This document shows positions 17,794 through 25,584 of a stretch of DNA of 53,556 nucleotides, piece by piece; position 1 is the stretch's first letter, and the number at the start of each line of letters is the position of its first letter. The notes under the pieces are model-generated. The model was not told where the DNA came from, did no database searches, and worked only from the letters and a program-made list of their open reading frames with translations. This DNA comes from a virus. A program made the translations under genes and the position numbers. The stretch covers positions 1 to 53,556 of IMG/VR virus record IMGVR_UViG_3300004369_000021, one strand, 5' to 3'.

Positions 17794-17822
17794 ATCATGC
17801 CTGAACTTTTCAGTTCAGGCAA
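17794..17822 (-). promoter_or_regulatory. Promoter with operator dyad for DUF932 unit
   Basis: On the - strand TTGCCT (17822-17817), 17 bases, CATGAT (17799-17794). A perfect inverted repeat TGCCTGAACT-GAAA-AGTTCAGGCA runs from the -35 box to the -10 box. Its half-sites TGCCTGA-N10-TCAGGCA are repeated in the promoter at 18369-18397. The dyad lies upstream of the start point, so it is more likely a protein-binding site than an RNA structure, although readthrough RNA could also fold there. Confidence 0.8.
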
Positions 17823-17841
17823 CTACTTTGTGAAACTATTT

Positions 17842-18312
17842 TCAGACATCCTCCTTCTTGGTGATTTTGTAGACCGCGATCGCACGCATCGCACGACCAT
17901 TGGTCCAGTCGTGATTGGTGCCGTTGATGATGGTCAGGACGTGACGCTTGGTGAACATCAGGTAGGTGTTGCCGTCAGCCCAGACGCTGTTGAACCGAGC
18001 AGGGTGGTGCGTGGTCACGTTGCGGAGCACGTCACGGTGTCCTTTGGGGTACTGGTCAATGAAGTCCTGGATGTGAGCGCGTTCCGCTTTGCAACCAAGG
18101 TCAGCAACAGCCTTGAAAATGTCGTTGGTGTAAGCACCACGACCGTTGCGGCGACCGTTGACAGCCATGGTGCGGTGGGCGATTTCGTACTCAACACCGC
18201 AAGCCAGCGCAACAGCCTTGACCGAGCAGTCGTTCTTTTCTCCCATCGCGTTGCTTGCTGCAACCAGTTGATTGAATTCGCCTGTGCGGATCGAGGTGTT
18301 GATTCGTGCCAT
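17842..18312 (-). CDS. Hypothetical protein with cysteine-protease-like N-terminal pattern
   Basis: The protein is 156 aa (MARINTSIRTGEFNQLVAAS). The segment KNDCSVKAVALACGVEYEIAHRTM, with a later ANG/GNTYLMFTKRHVLTIINGT, resembles small papain-like or NlpC-like proteins in which a Cys near the start of a helix is followed by a His in a beta strand (C29 and H-containing RHVLTI). This is a pattern resemblance only. No signal peptide is present. It is transcribed alone from the promoter at 18369-18397, with a strong RBS (GGAG) in a leader shared with the DUF932 gene. Function is not established. Confidence 0.6.
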   Translation of the reverse strand: MARINTSIRTGEFNQLVAASNAMGEKNDCSVKAVALACGVEYEIAHRTMAVNGRRNGRGAYTNDIFKAVADLGCKAERAHIQDFIDQYPKGHRDVLRNVTTHHPARFNSVWADGNTYLMFTKRHVLTIINGTNHDWTNGRAMRAIAVYKITKKEDV

Positions 18313-18343
18313 TTTCAGTTCTCCAGTTCTTCAGTTCTAGGTC

Positions 18344-18360
18344 GGTTGAACGCTTCAACC
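18344..18360 (-). promoter_or_regulatory. Leader stem-loop upstream of the 156-aa protein
   Basis: On the - strand GGTTGAA-GCG-TTCAACC is a perfect 7-bp hairpin with a 3-base loop, located just after the predicted transcription start of the promoter at 18369-18397. Confidence 0.55.
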
Positions 18361-18368
18361 TTAAGTGT

Positions 18369-18397
18369 ATTATGCCTGAGTGTTTCACATCAGGCAA
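18369..18397 (-). promoter_or_regulatory. Promoter with operator dyad for the 156-aa protein
   Basis: On the - strand TTGCCT (18397-18392), 17 bases, CATAAT (18374-18369). The dyad TGCCTGA-N10-TCAGGCA spans the promoter, and an outer AAGTGT/ACACTT pair extends the symmetry. The surrounding 60 bases are AT-rich. It sits 45 bases after the helicase stop. Confidence 0.85.
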
Positions 18398-18441
18398 ACA
18401 CTTTTCACAAATATTTTCATATTTTTGTAAGTTGTTGTTTT

Positions 18442-19956
18442 TCAACGAGAAAACAGAGCCATCCCCTTGTCTATGATGGTGTCTGCGATGTCCTTCTTGC
18501 TCATCAGCGTGCGGATCACGACCTCATCGATGGTGCCTTTGGCAGCGATGTTGATGTAGGTGACGTTCTTCTTCTGGCCGATGCGGTGGGCGCGGTCTTC
18601 GCTTTGGAGCCTGTCGCGCAAGCTGAAGTTGTTGCTGAAGTAGATCACGTAGGACGCCGCGACGAGCGTGATGCCAGTGCCACCGGCTTGCTGGTTGCCG
18701 ACGAACACCTGCGCGTCGCCGCGCTCGAATGATTCGATCGCATCCGTGCGGTCGTCCTTGTTCACTCCGCCGTGATACTCAACGCACTGAATTCCGTCCA
18801 AGCGCAGACGCTTCACAATGTCTTCGATCTCAACACGGTAGCGTGCCCACACGATCACCTTCTCGCCGCTTTCGACGATCTTGCCGACCCGATCGACGAG
18901 CAGATCCAGCTTTGGGTTGTCGCCTTCGATGCGCACAGGGTTTTCAGAAAGTGGGTGGATGTAGTAGCCAGACGTGATCTGCGCCAACTTGGTGACCGCG
19001 ACCAGCTTGTTGAACGGTGTTTCTTCGTTCTCGAACACAATGCGGCAATCGTCCTCGGCTTTCTTGTAGATCTTGATCTGCTCTGGCGTCATGCTGAAGA
19101 CCAGCGTCTTGTAGATCTTTTCGGGCAAGTCCAAGCATTCGCTCTTGAGCACACGGAAGCTGTGGGGTGCGATGAGCCGCGACAGCTTTTCGAGGTTGCG
19201 GTACTTGGGTCTCCCACCAGCACCACGGGCAACAACCTGAGGCACGCCGCGCGAGTTGGTGCGACGGCGGATGTTCTCAAGCAAGGGATTTCCCTGCTGC
19301 AACATCTCGGCGTACTCCGCCTTGAACGCATAGAAGCTGGTCGTCCCTAGTATGTGTTCGTCCAGGAACGAAAACTGACTGAAGGCATCGAACGGTGCGT
19401 TGTTGATCGGCGTTCCAGACATGATGCGCCGCCAGTGGCTGTGGTTCTTCAGCTTCATCAAATTCTTGGTGCGCTTGGCGGTGGGGTTCTTGACGCTGTC
19501 GCTCTCGTCGCAAACAATCATCAATCGGCGTGCGCACAACCCGAACCGCTCGGCTTCAGCCATGCCTTTGGCGGTTTGCAGTGCTTCCCAGTTCATGGTC
19601 AAGATCTTCAGTTCGCCGTTGGCTGGCTCGTAGAGCCTCTCCAATTCTTCCTTTTCAGCTTTGCGCGGCGTCGCCGCCCACGATGCTGCGCGGTAGCGAA
19701 CCCAGTCGGGCATGTGCTTGGGCAACTCCAGGCGCGTCCAGTTGGTGTGCACACCGTTGGGTGCGAAGACCAACACAGCGTCACAGTCTCCAGACGCCCA
19801 AAGGTCGGCAGCGTTGTTGATGACGATCCAAGTCTTGCCCGTGCCCATCTCGGCCAGCAATGCGTATGCACGCGAGCGGCCAAACTTGTTGAGGCATTCT
19901 AGTTGGTGCCGGTAGGGCTTGGTTTTGAACTTAGTGTCTGGCGTAATTTTGTCCAT
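18442..19956 (-). CDS. SNF2-type SF2 helicase
   Basis: Using the ATG at 19956 (MDKITPDTKFKTKPYRHQLE) the protein is 504 aa; a TTG at 19992 would add 12 residues. Helicase motifs are in order: motif I GTGKT (38-42), motif II DESD (150-153), motif III SGTP (180-183), then the second RecA domain with VIVWARYRVEIEDIVKRL, GNQQAGGTGITLVAA and motif VI SEDRAHRIGQ. This is the core of SNF2-family DNA translocases, common in phage replication modules. The upstream PD-(D/E)XK nuclease overlaps it by about 58 bases, so the two are translated together and could act in one process such as recombination or fork processing. Confidence 0.9.
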   Translation of the reverse strand: MDKITPDTKFKTKPYRHQLECLNKFGRSRAYALLAEMGTGKTWIVINNAADLWASGDCDAVLVFAPNGVHTNWTRLELPKHMPDWVRYRAASWAATPRKAEKEELERLYEPANGELKILTMNWEALQTAKGMAEAERFGLCARRLMIVCDESDSVKNPTAKRTKNLMKLKNHSHWRRIMSGTPINNAPFDAFSQFSFLDEHILGTTSFYAFKAEYAEMLQQGNPLLENIRRRTNSRGVPQVVARGAGGRPKYRNLEKLSRLIAPHSFRVLKSECLDLPEKIYKTLVFSMTPEQIKIYKKAEDDCRIVFENEETPFNKLVAVTKLAQITSGYYIHPLSENPVRIEGDNPKLDLLVDRVGKIVESGEKVIVWARYRVEIEDIVKRLRLDGIQCVEYHGGVNKDDRTDAIESFERGDAQVFVGNQQAGGTGITLVAASYVIYFSNNFSLRDRLQSEDRAHRIGQKKNVTYINIAAKGTIDEVVIRTLMSKKDIADTIIDKGMALFSR

Positions 19957-20351
19957 GATTCTTTGTCCCGTACTGGTTTGGTTGTGTGCCAAAGTGCAAC
20001 CGCCATCAACTGATCGACGGTCATGTCGTTGATGGTTTCTGTGTGCTCACCGCCGATCAACATCCAACGTTTGTCGGTCACGATCAGGAAGTAAGCATTG
20101 CCCTCAGCCTTCATTTGCCGCATGAACCAGTTCTTCTGGTCTTGCGACACCTTGTGGTTGGAGCCGAACAGCTTGGTTGTTGCGCGCACAGGCTCCTTGG
20201 GTGACTTCTGCTCGATCCAGCACTCAACGCCTTCCGTGCAGTAGTTGATGTCCGGCATGCCGTTCACCACGACATTCTCAACGCGGTCGAGCCGGTCACG
20301 ACCTTGAGGAAGGTTTGCTTTCAACACCTTGTAGTCGTTGCTTTCAGCCAT
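19899..20351 (-). CDS. PD-(D/E)XK nuclease (VRR-NUC-like)
   Basis: The start at 20351 (MAESNDYKVLKANLP, 150 aa) overlaps the polymerase stop and has GGAGG upstream. The catalytic pattern is clear: E25-containing RVENVV, G31-M-P33-D34, and W45-I-E47-Q-K49, which together give PD...ExK. Following strands (YFLIVTDKRWMLI) complete the small nuclease core. Related phage enzymes act on branched DNA or as endonucleases. Lying between a DnaE-type polymerase and a SNF2 helicase, it probably handles replication or recombination intermediates. The exact substrate cannot be told from sequence. Confidence 0.8.
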   Translation of the reverse strand: MAESNDYKVLKANLPQGRDRLDRVENVVVNGMPDINYCTEGVECWIEQKSPKEPVRATTKLFGSNHKVSQDQKNWFMRQMKAEGNAYFLIVTDKRWMLIGGEHTETINDMTVDQLMAVALWHTTKPVRDKESWTKLRQTLSSKPSPTGTN

Positions 20352-23100
20352 CGAGCCTCCGCCACTTGGTGATGAACGCATAGCGAATGTCGTTGAAAAA
20401 CTTGGCGCGAATCATCAAGTGCGCACCCGTCGGCACCCGCTCCAACAACTCCCTGCCGAACCGCTCGAAGTCATACCGCCCGATCCGACCGCCAATGGTG
20501 CCAGAGTCATCGCGCAACCGCACATCCACGAACTCCAGTGGACCGGTGCCGACCTTGCCTCCGCGCTTCTTGACGTTGACCTCTTCGTTGTAGTTGCGAG
20601 CGTTCTTGTAGATCAACTCGCCGAGGAACACCCGCTCTTCGTTGTGGCGGATGTTTTCAAGATCCTTGATCTCGACAACGTCGCTGGCGATGCCGTGCGT
20701 TGCCGGATCCTCGTACAAGTGCAGGTAATGGCGGCGGAACGGGAAGATGTCGGCGAAGATGTTCTCAGCCTTTTCGATTTCTTCGCGCTGCTTGTCGGTT
20801 AGCGTGCCGGAGTTGCGTGCTTCGATCAGCTTGGCGGCTTTGCTTTCGCCGATGCCTTTCAACGCCGTGAACCCGCCGTAGAGCACGCCGTCCTTGGCCG
20901 ACCAATTCATTTCTGACTTGTGCAGGTCGAACGAAACGTATTCAATGCCTTCGCGCACCATCTCGCGCAGCAACTCGACCGCGCTGTCTTCGTCCTTGGC
21001 GTTGCGCAGGTTGGCAGCAGCAAACTCCAGCGGGTGGTGCGCCTTGAGGTACGCCGTCCAGTAGCTGATAACAGCGTAGCTGAACGTGTGCGCCTTGTTC
21101 ATCTGCCAAGCACCCATCGCGTTGATGGTTTCCCACGTGGCGCGTGCTTCGGGTTCGCCGATGCCTTGGCTCGCCGCTCCTTCCTTGAACTTGGTCCAGT
21201 AGGTGTCGAAGAATTCCTTGCCCATGCGCTTAGACATCGCTTTGCGGATGGTGGAGGTTTCCTTCCAGTCGAACTTGCCGATCTCGCGCACGATGGCGAG
21301 CGTCTGCTCTTGGTAGACAGGCAGACCGTAGGTCTCCTTCATGTGCTCTTCCACTAGCGGGTGGATCGGCGTATACGCTTCACCCTTCTTGCGACGAACG
21401 TACTTTTCAGTCACGCCACCGCCGAATGGTCCAGGACGCGCCAGAGCCGTCACCGCGTCGATCTCGACGATGGTCTTGAAGTCGATGTCGCGGCTGATCG
21501 CTCGCAGGGCGTTGCCTTCGAATTGGAAGATCCCGCAAAGCCGACCGGCGTTGAACACGTCGTAGGTTTTCAAGTCATCGAACGGCAAATTGTACCAGTC
21601 AATTCCCAAGCCGCTGTCTTCGAGCACGCCCAGCGTCCGCAGACCGAGCACGTCAATCTTGAGCAACCCCAACTGTTCAGCCGCGCCTTTTTCCATGTGG
21701 GCGATGCCGTTTGCATCCACGGTTGCGTAGTTGGTGATCTCTTCGTTACAAACCAACAGCCCTGCTGCGTGCACACCGCTGTGCGAGGCGTGACCTTCCA
21801 AGAGCATTGCGGCTTTGGCTTGCGGGTATTGCTTGATGAACTCCTGACCAGGAGTGGTTTCGTTGAACGTGTCTTCCAAGCAGTTGTTGGCGCGTGAGTC
21901 GGCGGACGAACGCTCGATCATTGCAACCTTCACCGAACCCGTAGCTTGCGGAGGGATGTTCAACGCTTTGCACACCTGAATGAGTGCTGACTTGGGGCGG
22001 AACTGACCGATGGTGCCGATGTGGGCGACGTTGCTTGAGCCGTACTTCTCGGCCATGTATTCGAAGACCATGTGACGCTTGGAGTCAGGGAAGTCCAAGT
22101 CGATGTCGGGCAGGTCGGTGCGGCTGACGTCGATGAAGCGTTCGAAATACAGCTTGGGCGGGATCGGGTCGATCTCGGTGATGCGCGTCAGGTAACAAAC
22201 CAGCGAACCCGCCGCCGAGCCGCGTGATGGGCCAACGAGCATGTGTTGCTTGGCGTAGTGCACCATGTCGGCCACGATCAAGAAGTAAGACTCAAAGTCC
22301 TTGGAGCGGATCAAATCCAACTCGTACACCATCCGGTCTTCGTACTCCTGCGTCCACCGGTCTTCCATCTTGCGGAACTTGATTCCTTCACGACACCACT
22401 CTTCAAGGTTGCCCTCTGTGCGCACCATGGGTGCTTGCGGCAACTTCAACTCCGCGCATTCAGCGGCAATATCGGCGGCTGCATCTTGGTTTTCAAGCGT
22501 TTCCAAGATCCACTGCGGCGTAACCTTCAACCCTGCTCTGGAAGCCAACTCGAAAACAGCGTCGTCCTCTTTGTAAGCATAGGCATTGTCGCCTGTGCTC
22601 ACGACGCGCAAACCGTGTTGTTCAGCGATGCGCTGCTTGCGCATGTTCAGGATGCGGCTAGACGGGTTCAGGTCGATGACCGCGCCAACTTCCTTCAGGA
22701 ACTCACCGTCAACTATTTCACCAGCGAACTTCAGGATGTCGTCCGACATGTTTAAAACGTCGTTGCGGTACAGGCGCGGCAATGCGCCGGTTTTGGTAGG
22801 AATGGTCTGCTGGTGGCTCTTGCTGGTCGCCCTATACAACTCCCCAAGACCTTGCTGGTTCTTGGCTAGGAACCACATCCTGTGAGGCGTTTCGTCGTCC
22901 GAGACAACGCACTCGACGCCGAGCAGCGGTTGGATGCCTGCGTCCTTGCAACTCTTGTACCAAGCCACGTGTCCCCACGTTGAATTGTCAACGATCGCCG
23001 CCGCCGTGCAACCAATGTCTTGGAGACGCTGGATGACACGCTTGATCGGCGCAAATGTCTGGCCGAACGAGTATTCAGTCTTTACCCTTAGATGAATCAT
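20344..23100 (-). CDS. dnaE: DNA polymerase III alpha-like (family C, DnaE-type)
   Basis: The protein is 918 aa, shorter than bacterial DnaE (about 1160). Order: PHP domain (1-220), palm and fingers (about 260-740) and a C-terminal helix-hairpin-helix plus OB-like region (TALKGIGESKAAKLIEAR; LRDDSGTIGGRIGRYDFERF). Palm motifs are intact: SRGSAAGSLV (292-301), PDIDLDF (331-337) and KIDVLGL (481-487), giving the three catalytic Asp; LARPGP (553-558) and VYQEQ are also present. The PHP entry motif is HLRVKTEYSF where active PHP domains have HSD, so metal-dependent proofreading there is probably lost. A separate DnaQ-type exonuclease starts the overlapping upstream gene. It replicates the phage genome. 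The start has no strong SD, consistent with coupling. Confidence 0.95.
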   Translation of the reverse strand: MIHLRVKTEYSFGQTFAPIKRVIQRLQDIGCTAAAIVDNSTWGHVAWYKSCKDAGIQPLLGVECVVSDDETPHRMWFLAKNQQGLGELYRATSKSHQQTIPTKTGALPRLYRNDVLNMSDDILKFAGEIVDGEFLKEVGAVIDLNPSSRILNMRKQRIAEQHGLRVVSTGDNAYAYKEDDAVFELASRAGLKVTPQWILETLENQDAAADIAAECAELKLPQAPMVRTEGNLEEWCREGIKFRKMEDRWTQEYEDRMVYELDLIRSKDFESYFLIVADMVHYAKQHMLVGPSRGSAAGSLVCYLTRITEIDPIPPKLYFERFIDVSRTDLPDIDLDFPDSKRHMVFEYMAEKYGSSNVAHIGTIGQFRPKSALIQVCKALNIPPQATGSVKVAMIERSSADSRANNCLEDTFNETTPGQEFIKQYPQAKAAMLLEGHASHSGVHAAGLLVCNEEITNYATVDANGIAHMEKGAAEQLGLLKIDVLGLRTLGVLEDSGLGIDWYNLPFDDLKTYDVFNAGRLCGIFQFEGNALRAISRDIDFKTIVEIDAVTALARPGPFGGGVTEKYVRRKKGEAYTPIHPLVEEHMKETYGLPVYQEQTLAIVREIGKFDWKETSTIRKAMSKRMGKEFFDTYWTKFKEGAASQGIGEPEARATWETINAMGAWQMNKAHTFSYAVISYWTAYLKAHHPLEFAAANLRNAKDEDSAVELLREMVREGIEYVSFDLHKSEMNWSAKDGVLYGGFTALKGIGESKAAKLIEARNSGTLTDKQREEIEKAENIFADIFPFRRHYLHLYEDPATHGIASDVVEIKDLENIRHNEERVFLGELIYKNARNYNEEVNVKKRGGKVGTGPLEFVDVRLRDDSGTIGGRIGRYDFERFGRELLERVPTGAHLMIRAKFFNDIRYAFITKWRRLDG

Positions 23101-23653
23101 CAGTCGTTTCCTCCCCGATCAGCAATTCCAAGAATCCGTCCTTTTGAATGCATTCGTGCAATGCCTTCACATCGTCCAGAGCACGGTGCGTTTGCGCCAA
23201 GGGGAAACCCATGATCCGCTCGTACAACTCCAACAGCTTGGGACGCTTGCCGAACTGAGAGTGATATTCCTGAACCGTGCAGACAACCTGCTCTGGCCAC
23301 GGAAAGTCCGTGCACTCAGCACGCTCCAAGTCTAGTTCAAGCATCTTCTTATCGAACGGTGCATTGTGCGCGACCAACACTTGCGTGTCGGTGAAGAATT
23401 CCTTCAGCTGCGGCAGGAAGTCTGTGAAGGTCGGCTTGTTTTCCAACATTTCATTGGTGATGCCGGTGATCTTGGTGATCTCCTCGCTGATCTCGATCTC
23501 CGGATTGATCATCTGGTTCAACTCGCGCAGGACGCCAGTCTTGTCGACCACCACCGCTCCAAGTTCAATGATGCGCGGTTGCTTTTCCAACGGCGCGGTT
23601 TTGGGCAGAGGCAATCCGGTTGTCTCAGTGTCGAATATCGCGACCTTGTTCAT
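23075..23653 (-). CDS. dnaQ: DnaQ-type 3'-5' exonuclease (epsilon-like proofreader)
   Basis: I start at 23653 (MNKVAIFDTETTGLPLP, 192 aa), preceded by AGAGGAA; nine codons further upstream are open but unlikely. DEDDh motifs: Exo I D8-T-E10, Exo II HNAPFD with D101, Exo III H156-RALD-D161. The fold matches bacterial Pol III epsilon and oligoribonuclease relatives. It overlaps the polymerase start by 26 bases (23075-23100), so the two should be made in similar amounts, and it probably supplies the proofreading that the degenerate PHP domain lacks. Whether it binds the polymerase directly is not known. Confidence 0.92.
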   Translation of the reverse strand: MNKVAIFDTETTGLPLPKTAPLEKQPRIIELGAVVVDKTGVLRELNQMINPEIEISEEITKITGITNEMLENKPTFTDFLPQLKEFFTDTQVLVAHNAPFDKKMLELDLERAECTDFPWPEQVVCTVQEYHSQFGKRPKLLELYERIMGFPLAQTHRALDDVKALHECIQKDGFLELLIGEETTDDSSKGKD

Positions 23654-23676
23654 TTCAATTCCTCTTGTTTTCAGGT

Positions 23677-24144
23677 TCACTGATCGATTCGCACGATGAA
23701 CTTCAGGTCAACGCCAAGAACGAACTTGGTGTCGAATATCACGTAGTTGTACTTGCGCTTACCGGCGATGACGGGGTTGGTGTGCGAGTCGGTGAAAACC
23801 TCCTGCGCGACAGGGAACCCGCGTGCGTGGAAGAACTTGCGCCACTCGACCAACTCTTCAGCAGAGCAGTGCATGCCGAGATGGCTAACGGTGTTGCGAC
23901 CGCGCATCAGCGAGTCAACCCAGTTATCGCCGTTCGTGTAGTCCAGGATCTCAAACTCTTTGCCGCCGAACAGTTCATAGTTGAAGCTTAGATCGGCTTC
24001 GTTAGTTCCCTCCTTTCCGAAGACTTTGCCTGTGGCGACGACGTGGTCGTTGTGCCATTCGACCGCACCCATCTCGGCGAGCAACATTTTAGCGCGGACA
24101 GGGTCGGCGGGTGCGATGGCGATTTGTTCAATTACGAATTTCAT
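23677..24144 (-). CDS. VOC (glyoxalase)-superfamily-like protein
   Basis: The protein is 155 aa. It begins MKFVIEQIAIAPADPVRAKMLLAEMG and has the second half HLGMHCSAEELVEWRKFFHARGF and NPVIAGKRKYNYVIFDTKFVLG. A beta-alpha-beta-beta-beta arrangement with H at strand starts and E in late strands is typical of the vicinal oxygen chelate fold, seen in glyoxalases and dioxygenases. The metal site is not fully clear: H89 or H92 and a C-terminal acidic residue are candidates. A catalytic role is therefore uncertain. It lies between an SDR enzyme and the exonuclease in the same operon. Confidence 0.55.
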   Translation of the reverse strand: MKFVIEQIAIAPADPVRAKMLLAEMGAVEWHNDHVVATGKVFGKEGTNEADLSFNYELFGGKEFEILDYTNGDNWVDSLMRGRNTVSHLGMHCSAEELVEWRKFFHARGFPVAQEVFTDSHTNPVIAGKRKYNYVIFDTKFVLGVDLKFIVRIDQ

Positions 24145-24147
24145 GAT

Positions 24148-24816
24148 TTATGCTCCATAGGGAAGAATGCAACCAGTGAGGTGCTTGTGGTGGTCCTTGT
24201 CTTGCAACAAGAAGGCGATGAACTCAGCAACGCGCTCTGGGGGAGTTTCCTCACCGCAAAGCAAACCGTTCAGTTGGTATTGCTGGGCGTACTCTTTGGT
24301 CCAGCCGCGAGTTTTGACGACCTGATCGTCAATGGCGTCGCTCATGCCGGTGCCTTTGAGTTTGTTGGGCGCGACACCGAACACGGTGATGCCGTGCTTC
24401 TTGGTCAACTCACGCGCCAATTGCAGCGTCATGATGTGCGCCGCGCCTTTGGATGCGTTGTAAGCCAGCGAACAAGTCATCGGCATGTGCGCCGCGTTGC
24501 TCACGATGTTTAGGACTGTGCCCTTGCTTTTGATCAGCAGTGGCAGGTACGCTTGGGTCATCTTGAAGATGCCCTTGGCGTTTACGTCCATCACTTCGTC
24601 CCACTTCTCTTCGGTGAAGTTTTCCAGCCAATCAATCAGGTTGACGCCTGCGCAGTTGATCAGCACATCCAGCTTGTCGCATGCGATTTCCGGCTTCAAG
24701 ATGTCTTGGCCGAAGTTGCGGTCGTAGCCGATCACTTCGTGGTTGGCGGCTTCGAGAGCCTTGTAGATGGCTTTGCCGAGACCCTTGGCCGCGCCGGTGA
24801 CGAGGATTGTGCTCAT
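24148..24816 (-). CDS. Short-chain dehydrogenase/reductase (SDR)
   Basis: The protein is 222 aa with the full classical SDR signature: cofactor loop TGAAKGLG (7-14), NCAGVN (54-59), and catalytic S106, Y119 and K123 in YNASK. It would use NAD(H) or NADP(H) on a carbonyl or alcohol substrate; substrate cannot be deduced. SDR genes appear as auxiliary metabolic genes in aquatic phages. It is in the - strand operon beside the VOC-like protein, and the gene stops two bases before that gene's start. Overlap with the upstream gene is four bases (ATGA). The C-terminus (TGCILPYGA) is short, as expected for a minimal SDR. Confidence 0.92.
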   Translation of the reverse strand: MSTILVTGAAKGLGKAIYKALEAANHEVIGYDRNFGQDILKPEIACDKLDVLINCAGVNLIDWLENFTEEKWDEVMDVNAKGIFKMTQAYLPLLIKSKGTVLNIVSNAAHMPMTCSLAYNASKGAAHIMTLQLARELTKKHGITVFGVAPNKLKGTGMSDAIDDQVVKTRGWTKEYAQQYQLNGLLCGEETPPERVAEFIAFLLQDKDHHKHLTGCILPYGA

Positions 24817-25106
24817 TGCTTGTTTTCCTTTTCGATCAGTGATTGAACCATGGCTGCGTAAACTGCGCAGTCGTGAATGCTGTCGACGTGGGTGAGGTTG
24901 CTGTTGGCGAAGCGTGTCAGCTTAACGATCATCAACTCGAACAGGTGCCACGTGTTGAAGTCCTCTTGCGTCTTCAACTCGACGCCTTCAGGGAACAACG
25001 CGACCATCACGTCGCCGACACGCTTGTAGTTGTCGCCATAAACCTTGTTACGCTCGCGGAAGGTCTCGGCCATCTCCGCGAGGATGTCTGCTGCGTTCTT
25101 TTTCAT
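24813..25106 (-). CDS. DUF6378-like phage protein
   Basis: The protein is 97 aa, starting MKKNAADILAEMAETFRERN at 25106, with AAGGAAG upstream. A longer in-frame reading to 25358 is antisense-like noise inside the next gene. The core KVYGDNYKRVGDVMVALFPE and DFNTWHLFELMIVKLTRFAN with DSIHDCAVYAAMV matches a small helical phage family (DUF6378 type). The H/D/E pattern recalls MazG-like helical hydrolases, but the metal motif is not complete. Start and stop both overlap neighbours, which fits tight operon packing. Function unknown. Confidence 0.75.
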   Translation of the reverse strand: MKKNAADILAEMAETFRERNKVYGDNYKRVGDVMVALFPEGVELKTQEDFNTWHLFELMIVKLTRFANSNLTHVDSIHDCAVYAAMVQSLIEKENKQ

Positions 25107-25582
25107 CTCATCTTCCTTGGGTTGGTGTAGGCGCACACGTTGTGAATTGACGTGTGGATGCCTTTGATGTTGTGATCGCGGTACATCTGTACCACGTCCT
25201 GCCGGTCGTCGTACGCGCAAACCACATCGCTCGGTTCGGCGTCCATCAACTTGAAGAACTTGCGCAGCTGGCGCTGTTTCAGTTCCACCGAGTGAGCATG
25301 GTCGTCCGTCGGGCGCATGAGCAGCGCGGCGCAATCGATCTTGTTGCGTTCGAGCCACTCTTGCGTGATGGGCGCGTAAAACTCCGGTCTGGCTGTGAAG
25401 ACAACGATCTCCGTGCCTTCCGGCAGGTTGCGCAGAAGGTATTGGTTGCCGAAGGCGTCGAACCCTGCCAACAAGTGATACCGGTGGTAACGCTCGAAGG
25501 GATGGTCTTTGGACCAGTCGATTTCATTGATGCGCCAGCCGTCATCGCTGATGGTGTTGTCTAGGTCGAAGATGGCGTACAC
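25103..25582 (-). CDS. HAD-superfamily phosphatase (polynucleotide 3'-phosphatase-like)
   Basis: The protein is 159 aa with four HAD motifs: I DLDNT (6-10, nucleophile D6 and acid D8), II FTARP with T63, III K102 in LKQRQL, and IV AYDDRQDV with D125 and D126. The overall layout matches the phosphatase domain of T4 polynucleotide kinase and related phage HAD enzymes. It might repair 3'-phosphate ends on nucleic acid or act on nucleotides. No kinase domain is fused to it. It sits between the DenV-type glycosylase and DUF6378 genes, consistent with a DNA-repair or nucleotide role. Confidence 0.85.
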   Translation of the reverse strand: MYAIFDLDNTISDDGWRINEIDWSKDHPFERYHRYHLLAGFDAFGNQYLLRNLPEGTEIVVFTARPEFYAPITQEWLERNKIDCAALLMRPTDDHAHSVELKQRQLRKFFKLMDAEPSDVVCAYDDRQDVVQMYRDHNIKGIHTSIHNVCAYTNPRKMR

Positions 25583-25584
25583 GG

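Noticed and set aside
17798-17822. LexA (SOS) box reading of the promoter dyad
   Set aside because: The symmetry is CTG-N12-CAG, not CTGT-N8-ACAG, and the conserved half-site TGCCTGA is longer and different.
17797-18732. + strand frame of 311 codons opposite the DUF932-side genes and helicase
   Set aside because: It crosses two - strand genes and their promoters and has no family resemblance.
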